DNA from: G020354785 sp964521285
Lineage (GTDB): Bacteria; Bacteroidota; Bacteroidia; Bacteroidales; UBA10428
Length of the DNA: 64,000 bases
Direction: 5' to 3'
Assembly: GCA_964521285.1 (NCBI GenBank)
Contig: CAZFQS010000002.1
Coordinates: 217,472 to 281,471 of the forward strand
Below the pieces are notes generated by a model. That model saw nothing but the letters and a program-made list of their open reading frames with translations. It was not told the DNA's origin and did no database searches. Position numbers and translations under genes: made by a program. This document shows, in pieces, positions 31,601 to 40,597 of this stretch (position 1 is its first letter; each line of letters starts with the position of its first letter).

Positions 31601-33362
31601 TGATGAAGATGGTTTTGAGGTAGAAAGATCAACTGGCAACAACAATAGTTATGAAGTTATTGGCACGCTTGAAGCTGACATTACCGATTTTCAGGATGTT
31701 GAATTAATTCCAAATACAACATATTATTACAGAACCAGAGCTTTTAATCAAATTGGATACTCAGCTTATTCAAACGTAATAAACATCACTACATTACCCC
31801 TGGAAATTCCGAATCCTCCTACTTTAGGATCAATAAATATTTTGTCAGAGAACACTGTTAAACTGGCATGGAAAGATAACTCGGATAACGAATCAGGTTT
31901 TCAGATTGAGCGCGCAGAAGAAAGTACAGATTATTTATTAATATATGCTACAAGTAATGATGATACTAGCTATACAGATTCCCTGTTAAGTCCGGGAATC
32001 ATGTATTATTATCGGGTAAGAGCCTTCAGCGGTGATGGATTTTCAAGCTACTCAAATGTTTTAGAAGTAATCATTGGAGATTCTGAACCTCCTGTTACCC
32101 CTTCATCATTAAAAGCTGAATCCGTGGATTATAATGCCATAACTCTGACATGGGAAGATAATTCTGAAAATGAAACAGGATTTATAATAAAACGGGCTCT
32201 TGAACCTGATAAAAATTTTGAAATAATAAAAACATTGCAGGTAAATAATACAAGCTTTACAGATAATAATCTTAAAGCAAACACTATTTATTATTATTTG
32301 GTAAATGCAATTAATAATACAGGCGAATCCGGAAACAGTAATACAGCAATTGCTTCTACAATGTCAATTTCCGAGACAAAAAGAGTGTGGGAAGGTCTTG
32401 TTGCATATTATAACTTTAACCTGAATTCAGGTCACATTGTTCATGATTTCTCAAATAATGGAGAACCATTAGATTTAGCTGTTATTGATCCTTCAGCTAT
32501 AATATGGGAAAACAATAATAAGTTTGAAATTGTGTCAAATACTTATATTAAGTCTGTAACACCGGCTACAAAAATCGTTGAAGCCTGTAAAAAAACAAAT
32601 GAAATCACACTTGAATGCTGGTTAAAACCTTCATTAAATCATTTAGACAGAATATCTAATATTTTGTCTATATCCAAAAATAATGAGGACCTGGGTGCTT
32701 TATTAGCTCAGGAGCATATATTTGATAATAATTATAAATCATATAATTATTGTATAAGATTAAAAACTAAAGCTACAGCAACAAATGGGGCACCTGATTT
32801 ATATGCAGCTGATGAATTATCATTTATTACTTTACACCATCTGATATACACAAAAGATAAATATGGAGTTGAAAAAATATATCTGAACGGAGAAGAAGTT
32901 GCCAGTAATATCAGGCCAGAAGGAATGGACAATTGGGATAGCCAATACTATTTGATGCTGGGGAATGATTTGGATCAAAATTATCCCTGGCTTGGCACAT
33001 ATTACAATGTTGCCATATATAACATTGCTTTGACCCGGGAGCAAATCCTTAAAAACTATAATGCCGGCCCTAAAGATAATATAGCTGAATCGGTTATTGA
33101 ATATGACATAAAAATTTCTCCAAATCCCTCTGAAGGTATTATTAACCTGACAATAATACCTCAGTCTGAAAATGATTTTGCTGACAAAACAATGATTCAG
33201 ATCAGTGATATTATGGGCGATTTACTATATTCTGAAATAATTGAAGATCCAAACAGAGAACTAACAAAACCCTTAAACTTATCAAAGTTGGCGAAAGGTA
33301 TCTATATATTACGAGTTATTACAAATGATCATTTCAACTCTGAAAAATTCATCATAAAATAA
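28626..33362 (+). CDS. T9SS-secreted beta-helix/FN3/LamG-like surface protein (1578 aa)
   Basis: After a signal peptide (about 1-33) come a cadherin-like domain (35-130) and a right-handed beta-helix (about 134-575). These are clearly paralogous to the N-terminal part of the 1225-aa protein (shared FIDP, GTR, NSW, YLQKRNTKYSE, PSPGGTY, LGAYG and NRPELDG). Seven fibronectin type III domains follow (about 580-1250), each with W-x-DNS and TYYYRxRA motifs, then a LamG/concanavalin-like domain (about 1255-1480; LVAYYNFN near its start and LGTYYNVAIYN near its end) and a T9SS sorting domain from ISPNPSEG. It is likely a surface protein binding glycan or matrix. No hydrolase motif was recognised. 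Confidence 0.87.
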   Translation: MNKNYMACYHTRYLKYLFVVILNLSFIYNSFNQTQKVDISFQQIFIIPENVNISDDCGRFYSIFTYDLTSKITFEITGGNVNGNFAVNPDNGNIRINNTTNLSPGKRELIIRAKDGDFYDIDTAVILIKAAGNCVFIDPYYSGTERGTRLEPYNSWTDIPAFTPGYAYLQKRNTKYSEDRILVPSPGGTYDNHIILGAYGQGNRPELDGIDAGADKRGILIGDYDNNYPAGYIDIFSFVIYNWSHSGIDIYPNSNHISIWDVDISHSQNFAGIYIYHNLANPDAKLYNRIYNTVSHDNYESHGIKFEGSGNSVTNCQTFNNKSHGLHLSKWTSDNLVNYLLSFDNGHSGINIDGDTNRVYNSILHNNYNGVRFSTDAHENTVIHCITRNNSGSGVAFIDSVFNTKAENIVSDNNLGNGIMFSSSATNITVCKSEICNNQEAGILANSASNLPSAKILINTNIINENRIGIKIHESDKTEVYNNTLYNNTEDNDITIYSSEAVIKNNILKNISGDCVKSNNLFYQNTNPEFLNPYINDFRLNFNSPAIDAGVDVGLDYDFDGNQVPFNTYPDIGAYEFVLRNPSDTLPHAPSNLSANATHYYQIVINWKDNSDNEYGFEIERSLNPESGFQKIHTVYQNVTSFTNSGLSPLTTYYYRIKAYNNIGSSGYISIISITTPAVPPPNAPSSLRTTNVRASYVSLRWNDNSNDEEKFELERSNISGDGFSVIATLSANQTTYTDNGLTPTTTYYYRTRAYSQYGYSTYSNELSVATTALQPPVAPTNLSASDITKNSLLLYWEDNSNNEESFRIYRSLTSGSGFNEIGYVGANISQFTDDGLEPNTTYYYRIRAYNEDGISAYSNELETTTLPPLPPETPGNLTTTYISDNSTTLEWTDNSNNESGFEIFRTFADSINYQLIHTTNKNINTYTDSLLLSDTTYLYSVRAINDDGISGFTNILSVTTLSSPPPGNPTGLVSLQVTKFTVSISWLDNFDDEDGFEVERSTGNNNSYEVIGTLEADITDFQDVELIPNTTYYYRTRAFNQIGYSAYSNVINITTLPLEIPNPPTLGSINILSENTVKLAWKDNSDNESGFQIERAEESTDYLLIYATSNDDTSYTDSLLSPGIMYYYRVRAFSGDGFSSYSNVLEVIIGDSEPPVTPSSLKAESVDYNAITLTWEDNSENETGFIIKRALEPDKNFEIIKTLQVNNTSFTDNNLKANTIYYYLVNAINNTGESGNSNTAIASTMSISETKRVWEGLVAYYNFNLNSGHIVHDFSNNGEPLDLAVIDPSAIIWENNNKFEIVSNTYIKSVTPATKIVEACKKTNEITLECWLKPSLNHLDRISNILSISKNNEDLGALLAQEHIFDNNYKSYNYCIRLKTKATATNGAPDLYAADELSFITLHHLIYTKDKYGVEKIYLNGEEVASNIRPEGMDNWDSQYYLMLGNDLDQNYPWLGTYYNVAIYNIALTREQILKNYNAGPKDNIAESVIEYDIKISPNPSEGIINLTIIPQSENDFADKTMIQISDIMGDLLYSEIIEDPNRELTKPLNLSKLAKGIYILRVITNDHFNSEKFIIK
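30380..32370 (+). repeat. Seven tandem fibronectin type III domains
   Basis: Seven units of about 94 codons each contain a W-x-DNS-x-(N/D)E core, a F-x-(I/V)xR strand, and T-YYYR-x-RA before the next proline-rich boundary. Copies differ at many positions, so they are not a very recent expansion. Confidence 0.85.
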
Positions 33363-33681
33363 AGTTCCCTTCATACATAAATACTAAAGTATAAGGTATC
33401 CCAGCGCATCTTTAATATCAATATTGAACAAATCCCCTTTACACATCTTTATTATTAATTCAAAAAAGTTAATAACTATTTAATTCATTCTTATCTGAAT
33501 ATTGTACGAAAACCTAAATTGATGCAAAATTAACTTCTGTGTAAGAAAATCATCAGTTAATCAAAATATAGAAAAATAATAGCCCTAATATTAGATTCCA
33601 ACGTAATTATAATATTATTTTTGATCCTGTAATTATTAAATATTTTAATCAAAAGACTATTTCAAATATTAAAATCTCAAT
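33363..33681. other. 319-bp intergenic region upstream of the sugar transferase
   Basis: The region is AT-rich, contains no credible ORF and no clear terminator, and separates the 1578-aa gene from the export genes. It presumably holds the promoter of the sugar transferase gene, but I could not identify a consensus -7 element. Confidence 0.35.
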
Positions 33682-35127
33682 ATGAATCTGAAAAATAAGC
33701 TTCTGGATAATAAAAAGCAGATAATAAGGAAGTATAAAAAAGATAATAATCCGCTATTTGCAGTTCTCGATATTTTTGTTACAGTATTTTCCTATTTCTT
33801 TGCTTATTTTCTTACAAACCTGGTTCATAAAACCTATTTTACATTCTACCAGGAATACGTGATAATGCTTTTCTTAATAGTCCCGACATGGGCAATATTA
33901 CTCCAAATATTAAATCTGACAAAAATTCCAAGAACGCACTCATATATATCCATCTTTTTTAGTTTTCTCAATTTTAATGCCATTGGATTCGCGCTAATAT
34001 TTTTATATAAGCATGTATTTGGATTAACTAATTTCAGTCATTACTTTATAATATCATTCTCTGTAATAAACCTTTTCTCACTTTATATTTTCAGAATGCT
34101 TACATACAAAGTGTTTAAATATTACAGAGCAACCGGACATAATATTCACAATGTAATTGTGTTCGCTGATGAGAATTCTGAAAAATTTATAGACAACATT
34201 ATCAATCATAAGGAATGGGGCTTCAGAATATTAATGATTTTGACTAGCGCCCAAAGCATAAGAAAAAAATACAGTAATATAGTCAGAATATTCACGGATA
34301 AAATCTCTATAAAGAATTTACTTGATATTGATATTATTGATGAGGTAATTTATTGCAAGAGCTATATTGATGAAGAAAAGTTGCGTGAGCTAGTTGAACA
34401 CTGTAATGAAATTGGAGTTACCTTCAGATTACAGTCAGATCTTTCTCCAATATCCTTGGAAAAGGCACATATTACGCATTTTGAAAATGTACCTTTCATT
34501 ACATTCACAAATGTTCCTAAGAATACGTTAGCTCTTGCCTGGAAGTCTTTCAGTGAATTCTGGATTTCATTTGTAATTATTTTCCTTTTATCACCTTTTA
34601 TGTTGATTATTACATTTCTAATAAAGCTGACTTCAAAAGGTCCTATTGTATTTAAACAGGAAAGAGTGGGATTAAGAGGCAGGAAATTCTATATTTACAA
34701 ATTCAGAACCATGGTTTATAATGCAGAAAAGCTAAGAGACTCTTTGTTAGATAAAAACGAATCTGATGGTCCCACATTTAAGATAAAAAATGATCCCCGT
34801 ATAACAAGAGTGGGGAAATTCTTAAGAAAGACCGGACTTGATGAACTACCTCAATTATTTAATGTATTAAAAGGTGAAATGTCACTTATTGGTCCTCGTC
34901 CTCCCTTACCACAAGAGGTTGAAAAATATGAAAGATGGCAATTGAGAAGATTGTCTGTAAAACCTGGTATTACATGTACATGGCAGGTTATACCTGACAG
35001 GCACGATATATTATTTGATAAATGGATGAAATTAGATATTCAATACATAGAAAACTGGTCAATTAAAAAAGACTTTCAATTATTTTTCAAAACTATAAAA
35101 GTCTTTATCAGCGGTGGCGGTCACTAA
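33682..35127 (+). CDS. Exopolysaccharide polyprenyl glycosylphosphotransferase (WcaJ/WbaP type)
   Basis: The 481-residue protein should transfer a sugar-1-phosphate to undecaprenyl phosphate, the first membrane step of repeat-unit assembly. The N-terminal ~150 residues form four to five membrane segments, a CoA-binding-like domain follows, and another membrane segment lies near residues 290-310. The catalytic C-terminal domain has FKQERVGLRGRKFYIYKFRTM, TRVGKFLRKTGLDELPQL and NVLKGEMSLIGPRPPLP, all family hallmarks. A strong terminator follows at 35177. The transferred sugar cannot be told from sequence. Confidence 0.92.
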   Translation: MNLKNKLLDNKKQIIRKYKKDNNPLFAVLDIFVTVFSYFFAYFLTNLVHKTYFTFYQEYVIMLFLIVPTWAILLQILNLTKIPRTHSYISIFFSFLNFNAIGFALIFLYKHVFGLTNFSHYFIISFSVINLFSLYIFRMLTYKVFKYYRATGHNIHNVIVFADENSEKFIDNIINHKEWGFRILMILTSAQSIRKKYSNIVRIFTDKISIKNLLDIDIIDEVIYCKSYIDEEKLRELVEHCNEIGVTFRLQSDLSPISLEKAHITHFENVPFITFTNVPKNTLALAWKSFSEFWISFVIIFLLSPFMLIITFLIKLTSKGPIVFKQERVGLRGRKFYIYKFRTMVYNAEKLRDSLLDKNESDGPTFKIKNDPRITRVGKFLRKTGLDELPQLFNVLKGEMSLIGPRPPLPQEVEKYERWQLRRLSVKPGITCTWQVIPDRHDILFDKWMKLDIQYIENWSIKKDFQLFFKTIKVFISGGGH

Positions 35128-35176
35128 TGAAAACCTCCCTTGATGGGATAATTGAAACCTAATAATATTTATACTT

Positions 35177-35211
35177 ATGCTCCAAATAATTCAAAATTTG
35201 GAGCATTTTTT
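35177..35211 (+). terminator. Rho-independent terminator after the sugar transferase gene
   Basis: An 11-bp perfect stem (ATGCTCCAAAT at 35177-35187 and ATTTGGAGCAT at 35196-35206) with an 8-base loop runs into six T residues (35206-35211). It lies 50 bases after the sugar transferase stop and separates it from the Wza-like gene, so wza-wzc probably has its own promoter. Confidence 0.8.
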
Positions 35212-35338
35212 AATCTGAATATGAAAAATTAAAGAAGAATTTAATAATTTCGTTAAACAAAAGAACTCAAAAAGCGTAAACAAAAAATATTAAATGATCT
35301 GCTCTATTGTAACCAAAAAAGCATAATAATCATCTAAA

Positions 35339-36109
35339 ATGGTAAACCTTAAACATAACCGGATAAATATAATTGTCTGTTTGACAATTCTAATTTTAGT
35401 AGTTGGATGTACACCTACATCTAAATTAAGGTACGTAGAAAATGAGGGTGAAAACATACATAAGAATCAATACAATAACGATCGTTCAGAAAAAACTATT
35501 CAACCTTATGATTACCTTTATATAAGGATTTACAGCCTGGACGAACAAACTAACAGCATTTTCCGTGAAAGAGATTATGGAGCTTATGAAACCGAACTGA
35601 TAAGCTATGCAGTTGATGATGGTGGAAACATAAATTTCCCGTTTATTGGAAATATTCTTGTTAAAGATCTGACAATCAACCAGGCAAAGGATAAAATTGA
35701 AAGCGCACTGTCAAGATATCTTAATAATGTCTCAATTAGAGTTAGATTTGTTAGTAATAAAATAACAGTACTGGGAGAAGTATACAGACCTGGACAATAT
35801 GCATTTTATGATGAGAAAGTTAATATTTTCCAGGCACTCGGTTTTGCAAGTGGAATTAATACATTTGGAAATAAAGAAAATGTTACATTAATAAGAGAAA
35901 AAGACAATGTTATTAAGTATTTTTATTTAGATCTTACTGAAAAGGATATAGTATCCTCAGAATTCTACTATTTGCTGCCCAATGATGTCGTTATCGTTAA
36001 TCCAATAAATGCAAAATACAGGGAATTAAGAGTCTACCCACTTACATTAGTTTCTACAATTCTTTCAACGATAACAGCTCTTGTAGCCTTAATGTCACTT
36101 GCATATTAA
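35339..36109 (+). CDS. Polysaccharide export lipoprotein, Wza-like (Poly_export and SLBB)
   Basis: A lipoprotein signal with lipobox VVGC (Cys24) starts this 256-residue protein. The Poly_export domain follows (IQPYDYLYIRIYSL through FPFIGNILVKDLTINQAKDKI), then an SLBB segment (ITVLGEVYRPGQYAFYDEKVNIFQALGFASG). A C-terminal hydrophobic stretch (about 230-255) matches the membrane-spanning helix of OPX proteins. It should form the periplasmic/outer-membrane exit channel for the polysaccharide and work with the Wzc-like kinase encoded 17 bases downstream. Confidence 0.9.
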   Translation: MVNLKHNRINIIVCLTILILVVGCTPTSKLRYVENEGENIHKNQYNNDRSEKTIQPYDYLYIRIYSLDEQTNSIFRERDYGAYETELISYAVDDGGNINFPFIGNILVKDLTINQAKDKIESALSRYLNNVSIRVRFVSNKITVLGEVYRPGQYAFYDEKVNIFQALGFASGINTFGNKENVTLIREKDNVIKYFYLDLTEKDIVSSEFYYLLPNDVVIVNPINAKYRELRVYPLTLVSTILSTITALVALMSLAY

Positions 36110-36126
36110 TCTACAATTTTATAAAA

Positions 36127-38577
36127 ATGAAAAATACTAATAGTCTATTTGAAAGTAACATAAATTATAAGAAGATTCTTCAAAAATTAGTAAGTTATAA
36201 GAGGGTTTATTTTATATGTATTATTATTTGTCTTATTGGCGCACTTTCAGTAAATAAATTATCTACCCCTAAATATAAGAACTATTCGATAATACGTATT
36301 AATGAAAATAGTAGTTCTCTTTTAAATTCATCAAATGATTTTATGCAGGGATTTAGATTATTTGAAAGGAGCAACAATATCGAAGATGAAATTGAAATAA
36401 TTGGTTCTTTTACACTTGTAAAAAAAGTTATCAACAAGCTTGATCTAAAGGTATCATACTTTACTTTTAAGAATTCAACACTCAACAACTTCTTTTTTAA
36501 TACACCAATATGTAATAAAAAAGAATTATACAAATATTCTCCAATTAAGGTTGTCATAGATCCTTCTAAAGCTCAAGCTATATATTTAAATTTTAAAATA
36601 CATATTCTTAATGAAAATGAATTTTTACTGGAGACAACCGGAACAGATATTTATTTGTATAATTATATTGATGACGAAATAGTTTCATTTATCCCGGAAA
36701 TTTACTATAAAAACAGGTATGAATTTGGAAGCGAAATAAAAACTCAATATTTTAATTTTCGCGTAATTAAGACAGATAATTTCAGCACTGGCTTTACTAG
36801 GGAAAATAATCTGTATTTCTATTTTAATAATATTAACTGGCTTACTTCAGAATATCAGCAGAATCTGAATTCCGAGCCTGCTTCACAACTATCAACTTTA
36901 TTAAAAGTAACTTTAAAAGGAGCAGATAAGGAAAAAATAACTGATTTTCTTAATGTGCTGATGTCGTCTTATATGGAAAGAAATTTAGATAATAAGAACA
37001 GAATTGCATTAAGTACTGTTGACTTTATTGACTCCCAGATTTCAGATATTGCAGATTCACTTAGTTATGCTGAAACACGCTTAAGAAATTTCAGATCATC
37101 ACATAGTGTTATGGATTTAAGCTTCCAGGGCCAGCAGATATTTGAAAAATTAAATGAACTTGAAACAGAAAAGGCCAATTTACAACTACAAAGGAGATAT
37201 TATTCTTATCTAAAGAATTATCTTGACAATTCTACTGATGTTGCAGATCTTCTATCCCCCTCATCAATGAATGTCGTTGATCCGATTTTAACAAATTTAA
37301 TTACACAGCTAATAACCTTCAATTCTGAAAGAGCCCGACTGGTTAAAAATATATCAAACACGCAGAATTTATATCTGGCTGATGTAAACTTAAAAATTGA
37401 TAACATAAGAAAAACAATAAAGGAAAATGTTAATAATACACTTAATACTTTAAATGTATCATTAAATGAGATAAATTACAGAATATCAAGTCTCTCCAGC
37501 CAAATATCTCAAATGCCAAAGACTGAATTACAGCTAAAAGGTATTGAAAGAAAATTTAAACTAAATGACGCTATTTATACATTTTTGCTGCAGAAACGTT
37601 CCGAGGCACAAATTGCAAGAGCTTCAAGTATGCCTGATTACGATATAATTGATCCTGCTCGCATATCCGTCATCAGTTTAGTCTCACCAAAAAGCAAATT
37701 AAATTATATTATAGCATTACTGCTCGGACTATTTATACCTACTTCTATTATTCTGCTACGGGACTTCCTCAACAATAAAATTATAGATGTAGAAGAAATT
37801 GAATCTATGACAGAATTACCAATTTTAGGAAAAGTATTTCACAGTTATAGAAGAACCAGTATGGTTGTGAATGATTATCCTAATTCATCTGTGACGGAAT
37901 CATTTCGTTCAATCAGGACTAACTATGAATTTTTCTCAGATGGTGGCAGAAACCAGGTTTTATTGGTTACATCAGCTACAAGTGGTGAAGGAAAAACATT
38001 CTGTTCCATAAATCTTGCATCGGTTTTTGCTTTAAACGGACATAAAACAATTTTGTTGGAGTTTGATTTAAGAAGACCCAAAATTCATACTGAATTTGGA
38101 TCCAGTAATATGATCGGTATCAATTCATATCTGATAGAAAAGGCTATTATTGACGATATTATAATGCCTACTCCTATTGAGAATCTGGATTTGGTATCTG
38201 CAGGACCTGCAGCTCCAAATCCTGCTGAATTAATTAATTCAGAGAAAACAGGGGAATTCATAGACAGGTTGAGAAAAATGTATGATTATATCATTATTGA
38301 TTCAGCTCCTGCAGGAATTATTGCTGAAACTTTTGTATTAATGAAACATTCAGATATTAATATATTTGTTGCAAGAATCAATAAAACTATAAAAGAAGCA
38401 TTTGCAAATACATTAAAAGCTTTTAAAAGTAATAAGTTTTCAAATGTCTCTATATTAATAAATGATATTAATATAAAAAGAGAATCGTATAAATACGGTT
38501 ACGACAATAAGTATTATACCGATGACAGGAAAGGCTTACTGTCAAGGTTATTTAATAATAAAAGAAAAGCATCATAA
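36127..38577 (+). CDS. Polysaccharide co-polymerase / tyrosine autokinase, Wzc-like
   Basis: The 816-residue inner-membrane protein joins a Wzz-like periplasmic domain to a cytoplasmic BY-kinase domain. Membrane segments lie near residues 30-48 and 525-545, with coiled-coil sequence (about 300-500) and a GNVR-like region between them (LKGIERKFKLNDAIYTFLLQKR). The kinase has Walker A TSGEGKT (near residue 617), a Walker A'-like EFDLRRPK and Walker B IIIDSAP (near 722). The tail contains a tyrosine cluster (YKYGYDNKYY, near residues 787-797), the expected autophosphorylation site. It controls chain length and export together with the Wza-like lipoprotein. Confidence 0.92.
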   Translation: MKNTNSLFESNINYKKILQKLVSYKRVYFICIIICLIGALSVNKLSTPKYKNYSIIRINENSSSLLNSSNDFMQGFRLFERSNNIEDEIEIIGSFTLVKKVINKLDLKVSYFTFKNSTLNNFFFNTPICNKKELYKYSPIKVVIDPSKAQAIYLNFKIHILNENEFLLETTGTDIYLYNYIDDEIVSFIPEIYYKNRYEFGSEIKTQYFNFRVIKTDNFSTGFTRENNLYFYFNNINWLTSEYQQNLNSEPASQLSTLLKVTLKGADKEKITDFLNVLMSSYMERNLDNKNRIALSTVDFIDSQISDIADSLSYAETRLRNFRSSHSVMDLSFQGQQIFEKLNELETEKANLQLQRRYYSYLKNYLDNSTDVADLLSPSSMNVVDPILTNLITQLITFNSERARLVKNISNTQNLYLADVNLKIDNIRKTIKENVNNTLNTLNVSLNEINYRISSLSSQISQMPKTELQLKGIERKFKLNDAIYTFLLQKRSEAQIARASSMPDYDIIDPARISVISLVSPKSKLNYIIALLLGLFIPTSIILLRDFLNNKIIDVEEIESMTELPILGKVFHSYRRTSMVVNDYPNSSVTESFRSIRTNYEFFSDGGRNQVLLVTSATSGEGKTFCSINLASVFALNGHKTILLEFDLRRPKIHTEFGSSNMIGINSYLIEKAIIDDIIMPTPIENLDLVSAGPAAPNPAELINSEKTGEFIDRLRKMYDYIIIDSAPAGIIAETFVLMKHSDINIFVARINKTIKEAFANTLKAFKSNKFSNVSILINDINIKRESYKYGYDNKYYTDDRKGLLSRLFNNKRKAS

Positions 38578-38586
38578 GAATTATTG

Positions 38587-39330
38587 TTAAAATAACCAGG
38601 CTACCTCGGCAAAAGATTTTATCATAGCCGGATTCTCTTCAATTGCTGAACCTACAACTATTATATCTGCACCTGCTTCATATATATCTTTCATATCATC
38701 ACGGGTTTTAACACCGCCGCCTACTACTAAAGGAACGGATATATTTTGTTTAACTTCAGCTATAATATTTCTTTTAATTCTGGTGCAGGAACCACTCCCT
38801 GCTTCCAAATATATAATTTTATTACCCAAAAGTTCACCTGCAATAGCTGTAGCTACTATTAATTCAGGTTTATCGGCAGGAATGGGCTTTGTATTGCTTA
38901 TATATTCAACTGATGAGGTGCATTGTGTTCCGATTAAGATATATCCTGTTGGTATTATTTCCAACCCGCTATTTTTAAGGTAATAAGCAGCAAGAACATG
39001 ATTACCTATAAGATAATCAGGATTACGGCCCGATATTAAGGAAAGAAGTAAAATACCATCAGCATTGTTTGATAGTTGCATTAAATTTCCCGGAAATAAA
39101 ATCACTGGTATATCTGTGCTTTTTTTTATAATATTAACAACATCATTGATATATTCAGTAACCAGACTACCGCCCACAAGAATAAAATCTACTTTTGCCT
39201 GATCTGCTATCTTAATTGTTTCACTTAATGATTCGTTATTTTGCTTGCCAGGATCTATCAGTATGGCAAGTTTCTTGCTGTTTTTCGAAATAATGGAATT
39301 ATAAATAAAACCTTTTAACTGGTTGTCCAT
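38587..39330 (-). CDS. Geranylgeranylglyceryl/heptaprenylglyceryl phosphate synthase family (PcrB-like)
   Basis: This 247-residue TIM-barrel protein shows the family blocks LAILIDPGK, ILVGGSL, DIPVILFPGN, LLLSLISGRNPDYLIG, YLEAGSG and the phosphate-binding VVGGGVKTRDD. The enzyme joins a polyprenyl diphosphate to sn-glycerol-1-phosphate, the archaeal-type lipid stereochemistry; Bacteroidota carry a homologue of so far limited known function. Its start overlaps the end of the phosphopantetheinyl transferase gene by 16 bases, so the two are co-transcribed. It is convergent with the Wzc-like gene. Confidence 0.9.
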   Translation of the reverse strand: MDNQLKGFIYNSIISKNSKKLAILIDPGKQNNESLSETIKIADQAKVDFILVGGSLVTEYINDVVNIIKKSTDIPVILFPGNLMQLSNNADGILLLSLISGRNPDYLIGNHVLAAYYLKNSGLEIIPTGYILIGTQCTSSVEYISNTKPIPADKPELIVATAIAGELLGNKIIYLEAGSGSCTRIKRNIIAEVKQNISVPLVVGGGVKTRDDMKDIYEAGADIIVVGSAIEENPAMIKSFAEVAWLF

Positions 39331-39947
39331 ACTATTACATAATTGTTAATAGTAAAATAATAAAGTTGGAATTTTTCATTCAGTGAGTCATTATTTACCC
39401 ACCCGTATATAAAACCTTCTTCCTTTGGTTCAAATGGTTCAATAGTCAGGTTTTTCTTAAAATTAATATCCTGCCTGTCACAAATTTTATAAAGGGCCTC
39501 TTTTGCACACCAATGTATATACAGATGATATTTTTGCCTGGATATATCCTTAGTAATCACTTCATTTTCATTAGTAAACCTGGATTCAATATTACTGATT
39601 CTATGAGACATATACTCTACATCAATACCTACTTTCTTTTTTTCACTGAGCAATACAGATGTTAAATCTTTAGAGTGCGAGATACTTAGATTATATGCAC
39701 TATCTTTAATAAATGGCTTACGATTTCCGCTATAAATTACTGACAGATTTTTCCCGGTAATGTCTTTAAGTAAAACCCTTACACTTAGCCATTCAATGCT
39801 TCTGAAACGATTTTGAAAGCTATTTAGAATTTTTAAATCCTCTGGCAACAATGACAATTTTGCAAACAAATAATCATAATCTTCCTTAACTTCCCAGATT
39901 CCAAGAAGACAATCATCATTAATATATTGTTTAATAAGCAGTCCCAT
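39315..39947 (-). CDS. 4'-phosphopantetheinyl transferase superfamily protein
   Basis: The 210-residue protein transfers the phosphopantetheine arm from CoA to carrier proteins. It has the family motif VGIDVEYMSHR (Mg-binding Asp/Glu), an NLSISHS segment that binds CoA, and HWCAKEALYKI, corresponding to the W-x-x-KEA-x-x-K signature. It belongs to the Sfp-like branch found beside gldD in Bacteroidota. It overlaps the downstream GGGP synthase gene and lies 32 bases after gldD. Confidence 0.9.
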   Translation of the reverse strand: MGLLIKQYINDDCLLGIWEVKEDYDYLFAKLSLLPEDLKILNSFQNRFRSIEWLSVRVLLKDITGKNLSVIYSGNRKPFIKDSAYNLSISHSKDLTSVLLSEKKKVGIDVEYMSHRISNIESRFTNENEVITKDISRQKYHLYIHWCAKEALYKICDRQDINFKKNLTIEPFEPKEEGFIYGWVNNDSLNEKFQLYYFTINNYVIVWTTS

Positions 39948-39979
39948 TAGTACTAAAAAACTCTAATATGATAATTTTT

Positions 39980-40597
39980 TCAGTTCCATTCAAATGTTTC
40001 TATTAAATGTTTAATATCATCTTTAAAAAAATTTATAACAGGTCTCAGAGAATCTATATTAGGTCTTGCATTGAAATAAAGAGATCCTCTGAGAAAATTA
40101 CTGGTACTGTCTGTGATAAAGAAATTAACTGATGATGCAGTATTACCTTCAATAGCATAAAATATTCCAAAAACGTTTCTATCAGGATACATAATGAGAT
40201 TCTCTTTAATATCATCAGCCTTTATTATGTGTTTGTAAGCTAATGTCCTTACATCTTCGACATGTTCAGCTAAATTATTTTTTAGCTCCCAATATGTCAG
40301 ATGTATCTTTCCTCTATACTCAGGAAACTCTATATTTATCCAGCATGATTCAGTATTATCGTCATCGAAATTAACTATTATTCCATAAACAGGATATTCA
40401 AAAGAATACTGGCATTCATCACTCTTGTATTTTTGATATTTCTTATCAGGAAAGTCAATTCTGAAATATCCTCTTGGTTTTGGTGTAAAGGTCTTTTTAC
40501 ACGAAGTAATAAAAAATATAATTATAAAAAAAAATACCCCTCTGGCTAATAAAAGATGTAAATTATTATATAAATATTTACCCCTCAGTTTCATCAC
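39980..40597 (-). CDS. gldD: Gliding motility-associated lipoprotein GldD
   Basis: A lipoprotein signal ends in the lipobox FITSC. The mature part begins with the GldD hallmark PKPRGYFRIDFPDKKY, followed by C-x-YSFEYPVYG, CWINIEFPEY and a C-terminal SLYFNARPNIDSLRPVI block. GldD is required for gliding and the T9SS in Flavobacterium johnsoniae and lies next to gldE. Here gldE ends one base before its start. The presence fits with the T9SS cargo genes elsewhere in the window; whether this organism glides is not known. Confidence 0.92.
   Translation of the reverse strand: MMKLRGKYLYNNLHLLLARGVFFFIIIFFITSCKKTFTPKPRGYFRIDFPDKKYQKYKSDECQYSFEYPVYGIIVNFDDDNTESCWINIEFPEYRGKIHLTYWELKNNLAEHVEDVRTLAYKHIIKADDIKENLIMYPDRNVFGIFYAIEGNTASSVNFFITDSTSNFLRGSLYFNARPNIDSLRPVINFFKDDIKHLIETFEWN

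Noticed and set aside
30380..32370. CRISPR-like or satellite repeat suggested by periodic sequence
   Set aside because: The period of about 280 bp is coding, degenerate, and corresponds to FN3 domains.
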